Below, in pieces: positions 18,819-27,067 of a stretch of 64,000 nucleotides of DNA. A program made the position numbers and the translations under genes. Source of the DNA: Variovorax paradoxus (GTDB lineage Bacteria > Pseudomonadota > Gammaproteobacteria > Burkholderiales > Burkholderiaceae_C); contig NZ_CP091716.1 of assembly GCF_022009635.1 (NCBI RefSeq), positions 6,938,501 through 7,002,500 of the forward strand, given 5' to 3'. Below the pieces are notes generated by a model, which was given only the letters and a program-made list of their open reading frames with translations, searched no databases and had not been told where the DNA came from. Position 1 is the first letter of the stretch. Each line of letters begins with the position of its first letter.

Positions 18819-19319
18819 TCAGCCCTGTTCGTCGATGGAATGGCGCTCCTTGCAGGCCGCGGTATTTCGCGCACGTGCGGCCAGCCGCACATAGAACTCC
18901 GCGACCTCCCGCAGATCCTGCTCGTCGAGGTCTTCGATTCCGATCATCCGGTTGCTCGCGACCTTGCTGGCCGCAAGCAGTTCGTTGAGCTTCAGGTGCA
19001 AAGCGACACTGTCCTTGTTCTGACTTTGCTGGATGAGAAAGACCATCAGGAACGTCACGATCGTGGTGCCCGTGTTGATGACCAGCTGCCAGTTCTCGGA
19101 AAAGTGAAACAGCGGCCCTACGAGCGCCCACACGAGCACCGACAGGAGCGCCATGCAAAAGGCCAGCGGCGTCCCGGCCCACCGCGTCACCCGGCTCGCG
19201 AAGTGGTCGAAGGACGACAGGATCCGTGACCGGTGCGCATACGAGGTGCTGGACGTGTCGGGCATCGACCCGATGGGGTCGTCGCCCGATTGCCGATAGG
19301 GTGTGGTGATGTCGTTCAT
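18819..19319 (-). CDS. Low-affinity iron permease family membrane protein
   Basis: This 166-residue protein resembles the low-affinity iron permease family (Pfam PF04120 type). It has two close membrane helices (GTPLAFCMALLSVLVWALVG and LVINTGTTIVTFLMVFLIQ) followed by SQNKDSVALHLKLNELL, the most conserved block of the family. The C-terminal tail is cytoplasmic and charged. Despite the name, iron transport by bacterial members is not well established. The start at 19319 (MNDITT) is used because it begins the conserved region; an in-frame ATG 36 bases upstream is possible. Head-to-tail spacing with the short frame and the response regulator suggests a small signalling operon. Confidence 0.85.
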   Translation of the reverse strand: MNDITTPYRQSGDDPIGSMPDTSSTSYAHRSRILSSFDHFASRVTRWAGTPLAFCMALLSVLVWALVGPLFHFSENWQLVINTGTTIVTFLMVFLIQQSQNKDSVALHLKLNELLAASKVASNRMIGIEDLDEQDLREVAEFYVRLAARARNTAACKERHSIDEQG

Positions 19320-19423
19320 GCAGTTCTCGCTCCATCGAGCGGCCTTTGCACGCAATGGTCTCGCTCAGGCTACGGTCGACATGTCGGCCATCAACTCTTC
19401 GCGGCGCACGACACGCACGCGAT

Positions 19424-21367
19424 TCAGGCTTTGCCGAGCAACCGCTCCAGCAGGCCTTCCAGCTGCGAAACATCGATCGGCTTGGTCAGGTGGGCATAGA
19501 ACCCGGCTTCCAGGCTCAGCTCCCGGTCCGACACCTGCCCGAACCCCGTGACTGCGATCAGAACCGGAGGCTGCTCGACTTCGCGGCGAACCCGCCGGGC
19601 CACTTCCACGCCGCTGAATCCCGGCAAGCCGATGTCCATCAGCACCAGTTCCGGCTGCTCGACCTTGATCGCCTCCAGCGCCGACGGACCATCGAAGGCC
19701 GTGCGGGTCGGGTAGCCCAGGCTTTCCACGAGCAGGCACATCGTCTCCGCCGCATCCCGGTTGTCGTCGACCACCAGGACCATCTTGCCGGCCTCCCCGC
19801 CCTTGTCCTTTCTTCTCTCCAGCGGCGCGGCGACGCTGGGCAGGCGAACGATGAATTCGGCGCCCGCACCCGGTATGCCCTTGCTGTAGGCGTTGACTTC
19901 GCCGCCGTGAAGGGTCACCAGCTGAAGCACCAGGGTCAGCCCCAGGCCCAGGCCGCCTTGCGGCCTCGAGATTTCCTGATCGCCCTGGGCGAACAACATG
20001 AAGATGCGAGGCAGATGCTCGGGCGCAATGCCCGGGCCGTTGTCGCTCACGCCGATCTCCGCCTTGCGGCCGTCCGAGCGCAGCCAGATCTCGATGCGGC
20101 CGCCATCCGGCGTGAACTTGACGGCGTTGTTGAGCAGGTTGCAGACCACCTGGATCATGCGGGCGCGGTCTCCGGCGATCCACAACTCCTCGGCAGGCGC
20201 GCGAAGCACCACCGCATGATGCTTGGCGTCGGCCGACGGTCTCACCATCTCCAGCGCCTCGTCGATCACTTCGGAGAGCTTCACGGGCTTGGACTCGATG
20301 TGGATCTTTCCGCTCGTGATGCGCCCGACATCCAGCAGGTCGTCGACCAGGCGCGTGATCTGCCGGAGTTGCCGGGCGATGATGCTGTTCATCCGCGCCA
20401 GCGTCTTTGCGTCGACGCCCGGGCCCAGGCGCTCCATGATCGCCACCGCGTTGGAGATGGGTGTCAGTGGATTACGCAACTCGTGGCCGAGCATGGCCAG
20501 AAAGGTCGTGATGCGCCGCCCCTCGTCCTCGAGCGTGGAGATGCGCCGCCGTTCGGTCAGATCGCGCGTGACCTTGGCGAATCCGCGGTGGCGGCCGCTC
20601 GCATCGACCAGCGAAGTGATCACCACGCTCGCCCAGAACCGGCTGCCGTCCTTGCGCACGCGCCAACCCTCGTCCTCGTAGCGGCCGACTTCGAGGGCGA
20701 CTCTCAATTCCTTCTCGGGGAAGCCCGATGCCACCACCTCCGGGGGATAGAACACGGAGAAGTGCTTGCCGATGATTTCGTGCGCCTCATACCCCTTGGT
20801 GGCTTTGGCACCGGCGTTCCAGCTGACGATGTAGCCGCTGGGATCGAGCATGAAGATCGCATAGTCTTTCACGCCCTCGACGATCAGGCGGAACCGCTCT
20901 TCGCTCGCCTTGAGCAGCTCGTTGTTTTTCTGGCGCTCCGTCAGGTCGCGCGTGATCTTGGAAAAGCCGCGCAGCTTGCCGTCCGGCCCCATCAGGCGCG
21001 TGATGACGACGCTGGCCCAGAAGCGCGTGCCGTCCTTGCGAAGCCGCCACCCTTCGTCCTGGAACTGACCCACCCTCGCCGCGACCTCGAGTTCGTGCTG
21101 CGGCCAGTTCTTCTCGAGCAGTTCGGGCGGATAGAACATCGACAGGGGACCGCCGATCACCTCGTGGGCCTCATAGCCCTTGAGTCGTCTGGCGCCGGTG
21201 TTCCAACTGAGCACGATGCCGCTGGGGTCCAGAAAGAAGATCGCGTAGTCCGTGATCGAATCGATCATCAGACGGTAGTCGGCGTCGGTGACCAAGCCGA
21301 GGTTCAGCGGGCGGCTGAGATCCTGGGCAGCTTCGTCTGGAGTGGCGGGAGGGGTGCCGGCTGCCAT
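19424..21367 (-). CDS. Hybrid sensor histidine kinase: PAS-PAS-HisKA-HATPase-REC
   Basis: This 647-residue soluble kinase has two similar PAS domains with PAC tails, each holding an ITDYAIF/VKDYAIFMLDPSG and GYEAHEIIG pattern. A HisKA domain follows (phospho-His in LGHELRNPLTPI), then an ATPase domain (VCNLLNNAVKFTPDGG, GLGLGLTLVLQLV) and a C-terminal receiver (VVDDNRDAAETM, phospho-Asp in LVLMDIGLP, Lys in LTKPI). The duplicated PAS-PAC block suggests internal duplication. No membrane segment is seen, so it senses a cytoplasmic signal. The start at 21367 (MAAGTPP) opens the conserved region, but its ribosome-binding site is weak. The nearby single-domain response regulator is a candidate partner. 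Confidence 0.92.
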   Translation of the reverse strand: MAAGTPPATPDEAAQDLSRPLNLGLVTDADYRLMIDSITDYAIFFLDPSGIVLSWNTGARRLKGYEAHEVIGGPLSMFYPPELLEKNWPQHELEVAARVGQFQDEGWRLRKDGTRFWASVVITRLMGPDGKLRGFSKITRDLTERQKNNELLKASEERFRLIVEGVKDYAIFMLDPSGYIVSWNAGAKATKGYEAHEIIGKHFSVFYPPEVVASGFPEKELRVALEVGRYEDEGWRVRKDGSRFWASVVITSLVDASGRHRGFAKVTRDLTERRRISTLEDEGRRITTFLAMLGHELRNPLTPISNAVAIMERLGPGVDAKTLARMNSIIARQLRQITRLVDDLLDVGRITSGKIHIESKPVKLSEVIDEALEMVRPSADAKHHAVVLRAPAEELWIAGDRARMIQVVCNLLNNAVKFTPDGGRIEIWLRSDGRKAEIGVSDNGPGIAPEHLPRIFMLFAQGDQEISRPQGGLGLGLTLVLQLVTLHGGEVNAYSKGIPGAGAEFIVRLPSVAAPLERRKDKGGEAGKMVLVVDDNRDAAETMCLLVESLGYPTRTAFDGPSALEAIKVEQPELVLMDIGLPGFSGVEVARRVRREVEQPPVLIAVTGFGQVSDRELSLEAGFYAHLTKPIDVSQLEGLLERLLGKA

Positions 21368-21483
21368 TTTTCTTGATCTCGCTGAAGACAACGGTGTGCA
21401 GGTTGCGGCGTCTGCCGCTACGTGGCAGACGCTAGTTCTTTTTGACACAGAAATGTGTCGGACAAAGCCGCGCTCGCCTCGGG

Positions 21484-22317
21484 TCAGCGCCCTTCCAGCA
21501 GCGCCGCCCGGATCTGTTCCCACGACGAACGATCGGGTGCGCAGATCAAGCCGCCCGAGGTGTGTTCGGGTCTGTAGGGACTTCCATCGAAGTGGGCGCT
21601 GAAGCCGCCCGCTTCCTGATGCAGCAGCCAGCCGGCAGCATGGTCCCATGGCATCAGCCGGTTGTAGACCAGCAGATGGCAATGCCCGGCGGCCACCATC
21701 CGGTACTCGTGCGCCGCGCAGCGCAGCCAGAAATTCATCGCGATCCGCGAGAGATTCCGGGTCACCGTCGATCGCAGCGGCTCCGGAAGAAAATTGGTCC
21801 CGGCAACGCCCTGCATGTCGCCAAGAGGCACTGCCGCCGCGACCTTCAAGTCCACCGTGGGCCGCCCTCCCCCTTGCAGCCAGGCACCTTCGCCGCGAAT
21901 GGCGAGCGCGGTGTCTCGGCACACCGGATCGTGGATCGCCCCGAGGACGACCTCGCCACGCACCGTGGCCGCGACCATCACGCCGAAGAGCGGAATCCCG
22001 CATGAAAAATTCTTGGTGCCGTCGATCGGATCGACGATGAATGCCAGGTCGGCGGTCGCGATGCGCGCCATCAAACCGGGGTCGCGTCCCGCCGCCTCCT
22101 CGCCGATGATCGCGGCACCGGGGAAGGCTTCCCGCAGCCGCGCCGAGATCTCGCGCTCGGCGGCTTCGTCGGCATCCGTGACGACATCGAATGCCGATGT
22201 CTTTTCGCGCGTGCTGTTGACCGTGGTGCCGTCGAACCTCGGCATGATCTCCAGGCGCGCGACGTCCGAGATGATTTCTTCTACCAGCAGGGCATCGCGA
22301 TGGGTGAGGGGCTTCAT
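21484..22317 (-). CDS. Inositol monophosphatase family protein
   Basis: This is a 277-residue Mg-dependent sugar-phosphate or nucleotide phosphatase of the FIG/IMPase superfamily. Motifs are DVVTDADEAAE, IIGEEA (metal Glu), DPIDGTKNF (metal Asp residues) and WDHAAGWLLHQEAGG (the late metal Asp). Substrates in the family include myo-inositol 1-phosphate, fructose 1,6-bisphosphate, histidinol phosphate and 3'-phosphoadenosine 5'-phosphate; the sequence alone does not decide among them. The start at 22317 (MKPLTH) lies 8-12 bases after a GGAAA. It is monocistronic, downstream of a 277-base intergenic region. Confidence 0.9.
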   Translation of the reverse strand: MKPLTHRDALLVEEIISDVARLEIMPRFDGTTVNSTREKTSAFDVVTDADEAAEREISARLREAFPGAAIIGEEAAGRDPGLMARIATADLAFIVDPIDGTKNFSCGIPLFGVMVAATVRGEVVLGAIHDPVCRDTALAIRGEGAWLQGGGRPTVDLKVAAAVPLGDMQGVAGTNFLPEPLRSTVTRNLSRIAMNFWLRCAAHEYRMVAAGHCHLLVYNRLMPWDHAAGWLLHQEAGGFSAHFDGSPYRPEHTSGGLICAPDRSSWEQIRAALLEGR

Positions 22318-22594
22318 TTGTCGTTTCCAGGCGTGCGAGCGTTGGATTTGATCAGCATTCCCTTGTCCGACATGCGTTCTGCGCGCACATTTGCGCCTCT
22401 TTCGTGTATCTTCGAGTGATCGCGAGAGCTCGTCAGAAGCTCCGCCAAACGAATTCGGCAACTGCACTAGAAGGACCCCAGGCAAAGCAAGACGACGAAC
22501 GAAAATCTCCGCCAGGTGCGCAGCCCCGCAGATGTTCGGCCCCGTGGCTGGACTCCGGCCATCGGCCCAGAGCGGCGCCTCATCGAGATCGGCC
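22318..22594. other. Divergent intergenic region upstream of the phosphatase and the small membrane protein
   Basis: These 277 bases separate two divergent genes and must hold both promoters. No convincing operator, RNA or short gene was seen. Confidence 0.4.
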
Positions 22595-22849
22595 ATGACG
22601 CTTCAGGTAGCGAGCGATTTTCTGCTGTGGTGCGCAGTGCTCAACTATGCGGTGCTGCTCGCCTGGTTTATCGCCTTCAGGTTCGCGCATGAGTGGATGC
22701 GAAGGCTCCACGGACGGTGGTTTCACATCTCGCAAGAGCGCTTCGACGGCATTCACTATGGATGCATGGCGCTCTACAAGGTGGGGATTCTTCTTTTCAA
22801 CCTCACGCCCTGCATCGCCCTGCGCATCCTGGGCAGCCACGCCGGCTGA
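22595..22849 (+). CDS. Small two-helix inner-membrane protein (DUF6868-like)
   Basis: This 84-residue protein has an N-terminal hydrophobic helix (FLLWCAVLNYAVLLAWFIAF), then WMRRLHGRWFHISQERFDGI, and a second helix (MALYKVGILLFNLTPCIAL). The LHGRWF...ERFD..HY pattern matches small proteobacterial membrane proteins that I recall as DUF6868. No function is known. The ATG at 22595 has GAGAT about 5 bases upstream. It converges on a LysR gene. Confidence 0.75.
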   Translation: MTLQVASDFLLWCAVLNYAVLLAWFIAFRFAHEWMRRLHGRWFHISQERFDGIHYGCMALYKVGILLFNLTPCIALRILGSHAG

Positions 22850-22930
22850 CCCTCTTCGCTTCCCGGCAGCGCCCTGATTCCCGAGGGCCGCGACCGTCCT
22901 GCGGGCGCGGGTCCGCATGATGCGGGGACG

Positions 22931-23833
22931 CTATCCCCGCTCCTTGCCCACCAGAAAATCAATCAGCGTCCGCACTGCCTGCGTCTGGTACCTGCTGGGC
23001 ATATAAAGCAGAAACTTCTGCGTCGACAGGAAGTCCAGGTCGCCATCCTGCAGCGCCAGCGCCTGCATCTCTCCACGCGCAATGGGCGCCTGCACCATGT
23101 AGTCCGGCACCAGCCCCACGCCCAGGCCCTGCGCGATCGCATCGCACAGGAAATGAAAGTTGGCGGAGATCAGCCGCGGCCGCGTCTGCGGTGACCGCTG
23201 CCCGCCCATCTGCACGCCGGTCATGCTCAGGCGTTCGCCGGTCTGCTGCGACGTGATGAGCGGCAGCTGCTTCAGCTCTTCGAGGCTCGCAGGCATTCCG
23301 TGCCGCGCGATGAACGAGGCGGTCGCACACGCCACGTAGCGCACGGGCCCCAGTTCGCGGGCCACCAGGTGCGCCGGCGGTTCGGCCATCACGCGCACCG
23401 CGAAATCGACCGAGCCCCTCACCAGTTCCTCGATGTCGTTGTCGAAGATCACGTGCAGCGTGATCTCCGGATGCCGCTCCATGAACTCCGAAAGCCATCC
23501 CGACATGCGCAACTGCCCATAGCCGCTGGGCACACTCAGGCGGATCATTCCCTGCAGGCCCTTGCCAAGGCTGCTCACGGCCTCGGCCGCGGCCTTCACC
23601 TCGTGCCGTACGGCACGCCCGTGCGCGTACAGCTTCATGCCCAGCTCGGTGGGTTCGAGCTGGCGCGTGGTGCGCCGCAGCAGCTGCGCGCCGAGCTCGC
23701 GCTCGAAGCGGTTGATCCGCTGGCTCACGTTGGCCCGGCTCATGCCCAGCATGGCGGCCGCCTTGCTCAGGTTACCGGCTTCGATGATGTCGACCAGCAG
23801 GCCCAGGGCTTGAACATCTATTGTCAATTTCAA
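22931..23833 (-). CDS. LysR-family transcriptional regulator
   Basis: This is a full-length 300-residue LysR protein. The N-terminal winged helix (about residues 5-65) contains GNLSKAAAMLGMSRANVSQRI and LGAQLLRRTTRQLEPTELG. The effector domain begins near residue 90 (GMIRLSVPSGYGQLRMSGW). It is divergent from the CoA-transferase/Bug-protein pair starting at 23991, with 157 bases between, so it probably regulates those genes. A 10-base direct repeat in the intergenic region overlaps its own start codon, suggesting autoregulation. Confidence 0.93.
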   Translation of the reverse strand: MKLTIDVQALGLLVDIIEAGNLSKAAAMLGMSRANVSQRINRFERELGAQLLRRTTRQLEPTELGMKLYAHGRAVRHEVKAAAEAVSSLGKGLQGMIRLSVPSGYGQLRMSGWLSEFMERHPEITLHVIFDNDIEELVRGSVDFAVRVMAEPPAHLVARELGPVRYVACATASFIARHGMPASLEELKQLPLITSQQTGERLSMTGVQMGGQRSPQTRPRLISANFHFLCDAIAQGLGVGLVPDYMVQAPIARGEMQALALQDGDLDFLSTQKFLLYMPSRYQTQAVRTLIDFLVGKERG

Positions 23834-23872
23834 ATTTACACAAACGCCAAGAATATCGCACGATTGTCAATT
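23820..23872. promoter_or_regulatory. Direct repeat ATTGTCAATT, candidate LysR site and promoter
   Basis: ATTGTCAATT occurs twice in the same orientation, at 23820-23829 (overlapping the first codons of the LysR gene) and 23863-23872. TTGTCA at 23865-23870, followed after 16 bases by AATAAT (23887-23892), is a possible plus-strand promoter for the CoA-transferase gene. AT content is well above the surroundings. Confidence 0.4.
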
Positions 23873-23990
23873 CTTGTATGGCGGCGAATAATCCGCGCAT
23901 CCCCCGCCCGCTGTGCGCACGCATCGCAAGGTCTCTGTCCTGCGGTTGCCGTCTTTCTTCGCTCGTTCCCGTTCGTCTTCACTCGTTCCC

Positions 23991-25199
23991 ATGCCTCAAG
24001 CCGCTCATGTCCAGCCCCTGGCTGGCCTTCGTGTTCTCGACCTGTCCCGCGTGCTCGCGGGCCCGATGTGCGCCATGGCGCTGGCCGACCTGGGCGCCGA
24101 CGTCATCAAGGTCGAGCATCCCAGCCGAGGCGACGACACGCGCGACTGGGGTGTGCGCGTGGGCGCACGGAATACCTCGTACTTCAACAGCGCCAACCGC
24201 AACAAGCGCTCCGTCACCATCGACCTGCAATCCGCCGCGGGCGCGCAGATCGCGCGCGAACTTGCCGAGAAATCGGACGTGGTCATCGAGAACTTCAAGG
24301 TCGGCGGCGCCGACAAGCTGGGCCTGGGCTACGAGCAGCTCAGCGCATCGAACCCGCGCCTGGTCTATTGCTCCATCTCCGGCTATGCGCGAAGCACGTC
24401 GGAAGCGCAGCGCCCGGGCTACGACCTGCTGGTGCAGGGCGAGGCCGGCATCATGGCCATGAACGGCGAAGCGGGCCAGGGGCCGCTGAAGTTCGGCGTG
24501 GCCGCGGTGGACATGTTTACCGGCATGTACGCGGGCCAGGCCATCCTGGCCGCTTTGTACGAGCGCCACGCCACCGGGCGCGGGCGCCATGTGCAGATGG
24601 CGCTGTACGACTGCGGCCTGATGATCACCTCGTACTACGGCATGGAGGCCCTGCTGAAGGCGGGCGACCCGCCCAAGTTCGGCAACGCGCATCCCTCGAT
24701 CGTTCCCTACGGCGTCTTCGATGCCGCGGACGGCCCCGTGGTCATCACGGTGGGCAACAACGGGCAGTTCGTGCGCTTCTGCGAGCAGGTCGTCGGCCGG
24801 CCCGAGTGGGCCACCGACCCACGCTTTGCCACCAACACCGAACGCTCGGCCAACCGCGAGATCCTGCTGCCGCTGGTGCGCGAAGCGCTGCGCGGATTGC
24901 GCCGCCAAGAGCTGCTCGCCAGCCTGGCGGCCGCCAGCATTCCCTGCGGCGAAGTGCTCGGCATGCACGAGGCACTGACGTCGCCACGCACCGCCCAGGC
25001 CAATTTGCTGCACCACTTCGACGACCCGGAGGCCGGCCGGCAAAGCGTGCTGGCGCCCCCCTACGTGATGGACGGCGAGCGCGCGCCCGTGCGCCGGCCG
25101 CCGCCCCATCTCGGGCAGCACACCGACGAAGTGCTGCGCGACGTGCTGGCCATGGACGACCAGGCCATCGCCGCGGCGCGCGCGCAGCAGGCGATCTGA
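23991..25199 (+). CDS. CaiB/BaiF-type (family III) CoA-transferase
   Basis: This is a 402-residue family III CoA-transferase. Conserved features are RVLDLSRVLAGPMCAMALAD (N-terminal CoA-binding region), KVEHPSRGDD, the RPGYDLLVQGEAGIM segment with a likely catalytic Asp, and GRGRHVQMALYDCGL. The family moves CoA between carboxylic acids such as oxalate/formate, carnitine or succinate/benzylsuccinate; the substrate cannot be named here. The start at 23991 (MPQAAH) immediately precedes the conserved region. It is followed after 52 bases by a Bug-type binding protein, so the pair likely handles an imported carboxylate, under the divergent LysR. Confidence 0.92.
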   Translation: MPQAAHVQPLAGLRVLDLSRVLAGPMCAMALADLGADVIKVEHPSRGDDTRDWGVRVGARNTSYFNSANRNKRSVTIDLQSAAGAQIARELAEKSDVVIENFKVGGADKLGLGYEQLSASNPRLVYCSISGYARSTSEAQRPGYDLLVQGEAGIMAMNGEAGQGPLKFGVAAVDMFTGMYAGQAILAALYERHATGRGRHVQMALYDCGLMITSYYGMEALLKAGDPPKFGNAHPSIVPYGVFDAADGPVVITVGNNGQFVRFCEQVVGRPEWATDPRFATNTERSANREILLPLVREALRGLRRQELLASLAAASIPCGEVLGMHEALTSPRTAQANLLHHFDDPEAGRQSVLAPPYVMDGERAPVRRPPPHLGQHTDEVLRDVLAMDDQAIAAARAQQAI

Positions 25200-25251
25200 T
25201 CCGCAGCGGCCGCACACCACCACACCCTTTCATCTTTCAGAAAAAGCAGAC

Positions 25252-26253
25252 ATGAACCAAGCTCACATCAGCCGCCGCCACCTGCTGGCCACGGGCGCCG
25301 CAGGCGCGCTTTCCACCCTCGGCCTGCCGGCCTTCGCAGACGACGCCGCATGGCCGGCCAAGATCGTCAAGATGGTCGTGGCCTTTCCCGCGGGCGGCCC
25401 GACCGACACGGCCGCGCGCATCGCGTCGCAAAAGCTCGGCGAGCGCCTGGGCACCTCGATCGTGGTGGACAACCGTCCGGGCGCGTCCGGCTCCATCGGC
25501 ACGGCCCAGTTCATCAAGTCGCCGGCCGACGGCAACACGCTGTCGATGTTCGGCATGCCGGCCCTGCTGGCGCCGCTGCTGTACAAGAACGGCGCCTACG
25601 ACGTGGAGAAGGACTTCATGTGCGTGGCCACGGTGTACGACCTGCCCATGGCCATCGTCATCAACCCGGCCCTGATGCCGGGCGTCGACTCGCTGCAAGG
25701 CCTGATCGCGCAGGCCAAGGCCGCGAAGACGCCGCTGAACTACACCAGCTCGGGCGCCGGGAGCTTCGGCCACCTGGCCATGGAGCAGTTGAAGGATCTG
25801 GGCGGCTTCGACATGCAGCACGTCCCCTATCGCGGCAGCGCGCCGGCCGTGACCGACCTGCTGGGCGGCCAGCTCGGCGTGATGTTCGCCGACGTGGTCG
25901 CGGCCCTGCCGCACATCAAGTCGGGCAAGCTGCGCGCCGTGGCCGTCAGCTCGCCGCGCGGCAACGTGCTGCTGCCGGGCGTGAAGACGGTGTCGGCCCA
26001 GGGCTTCCCCAATTTCGACTTCGATTCGTGGGGCGGGCTCATCGCCCCGCTGGGCACGCCTGCGTCCGTGGTGACGCGCATCAACAAGGAACTCTCCGAC
26101 ATCCTCGCCAAGGACAAGGACGTGCAGGACAAGCTGGTCCATGCCGGAGCCATCGCCGCGTACCAGCCGGCCGCGGCCATGCGCAAGCGGCTGTCCGCGG
26201 ACGCCGCGCGCTGGACCAAGGTGGCCAAGGACAAGAACATCAGCGCAGTCTGA
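25252..26253 (+). CDS. Bug/TctC-family tripartite tricarboxylate transporter binding protein
   Basis: This 333-residue periplasmic binding protein has an export signal with SRRHLLATGAAGALSTLG (possible Tat) and cleavage near AFADDA. Family hallmarks are VAFPAGGPTDTAARI, VVDNRPGASGSIG, YTSSGAGSFGHLAMEQL and VPYRGSAPAVTDLLGGQ. Bug proteins are massively expanded in Burkholderiales and bind carboxylates; most are orphans without adjacent TctAB genes, as here. The preceding CoA-transferase suggests the bound acid is activated by CoA transfer. Length is normal. Confidence 0.94.
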   Translation: MNQAHISRRHLLATGAAGALSTLGLPAFADDAAWPAKIVKMVVAFPAGGPTDTAARIASQKLGERLGTSIVVDNRPGASGSIGTAQFIKSPADGNTLSMFGMPALLAPLLYKNGAYDVEKDFMCVATVYDLPMAIVINPALMPGVDSLQGLIAQAKAAKTPLNYTSSGAGSFGHLAMEQLKDLGGFDMQHVPYRGSAPAVTDLLGGQLGVMFADVVAALPHIKSGKLRAVAVSSPRGNVLLPGVKTVSAQGFPNFDFDSWGGLIAPLGTPASVVTRINKELSDILAKDKDVQDKLVHAGAIAAYQPAAAMRKRLSADAARWTKVAKDKNISAV

Positions 26254-26362
26254 GTTTTCCGCGGGCACGCGGCGGCAAACCATAGACGCCGTCCCACATG
26301 GCCATGCGAGCCAGACCACTAAGGTGGAGTCTTCCCTCAATCACATGAAGGAGAGACAACGC

Positions 26363-27046
26363 ATGGCCTACACCCTCACTCAGGCGCGAGTGCTCTTGAC
26401 CGCCGCGGAACTCGCGATCTTCGACCAGAGCCGCGCCGGCCCCATCAAGGAACTGACCGCGGCGCGTCTGCGCACGAAGGTGACGCGTGCACGCGCGCTG
26501 CGGGACAAGTACCGCGACCTGTACCGCCGCCAGACCGTCGCCACGCGCAAGACCGCGGCCGGCAAGCGCGCCGCTGCCGGCGGCGACAACGAGCGCACGG
26601 CCAAGAAGGCGACGGTGTTCGAAGAGGTGCTGGCGCGCTTCGAAGAACGGCTCGCTCATCTGGAGGCGAAGGAAACCGCCAAGCCTGCTGCCGCATCGAA
26701 GGCGAAGGCGCGAACGGGGAAGGCGCTGAAAGCGCCGAAGACTTCGAAGGCCAGGAAGCCGGCGGTGAAGAAGCTGAGCCTGAAGACTGCGGTCAAGCAG
26801 GCGCTCGAACTCAAGCATGCCGCCCTTGCGGCCGTACCGGTGCAGGAGCATTCGCCGAAGGCGCCCGCTGCACTCTCGCCGCTGGCCGCGGCCGCCGCGG
26901 GCGCGCCACGCGAGACGGCTCCTCTCGACATCAACCCGCGCGCGGCCCGGCTGAATCCTCTGAAAGAGCGTGCGGAGAACATTGCGCTGCACGCGCATTC
27001 CGGTTCGCAGAACCGGCATGCGCAAGGAAAACGCGACAACCGCTGA
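26363..27046 (+). CDS. Lysine/alanine-rich basic protein, possibly nucleoid-associated
   Basis: This is a 227-residue protein. The N-terminal part (1-60: TLTQARVLLTAAELAIFDQS, then LTAARLRTKVTRARALRDK) is helical and looks folded. A coiled or charged stretch follows (VFEEVLARFEERLAHLEAKE), then a low-complexity Lys/Ala-rich segment (about 110-165, KAKARTGKALKAPKTSKARK) like histone-H1-type tails. This composition suggests binding to DNA or RNA, an inference only. The start at 26363 (MAYTLTQ) is supported by GAAGGAGAG 7-15 bases upstream. It is converging with the MFS transporter gene. Confidence 0.75.
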   Translation: MAYTLTQARVLLTAAELAIFDQSRAGPIKELTAARLRTKVTRARALRDKYRDLYRRQTVATRKTAAGKRAAAGGDNERTAKKATVFEEVLARFEERLAHLEAKETAKPAAASKAKARTGKALKAPKTSKARKPAVKKLSLKTAVKQALELKHAALAAVPVQEHSPKAPAALSPLAAAAAGAPRETAPLDINPRAARLNPLKERAENIALHAHSGSQNRHAQGKRDNR

Positions 27047-27067
27047 ACGGTCCGCGAGCAGCACCCG

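Noticed and set aside
21368..22003. Upstream in-frame extension of the hybrid kinase
   Set aside because: It overlaps the inositol-phosphatase gene in another frame on the same strand and shows no domain; the conserved kinase sequence begins after the ATG at 21367.
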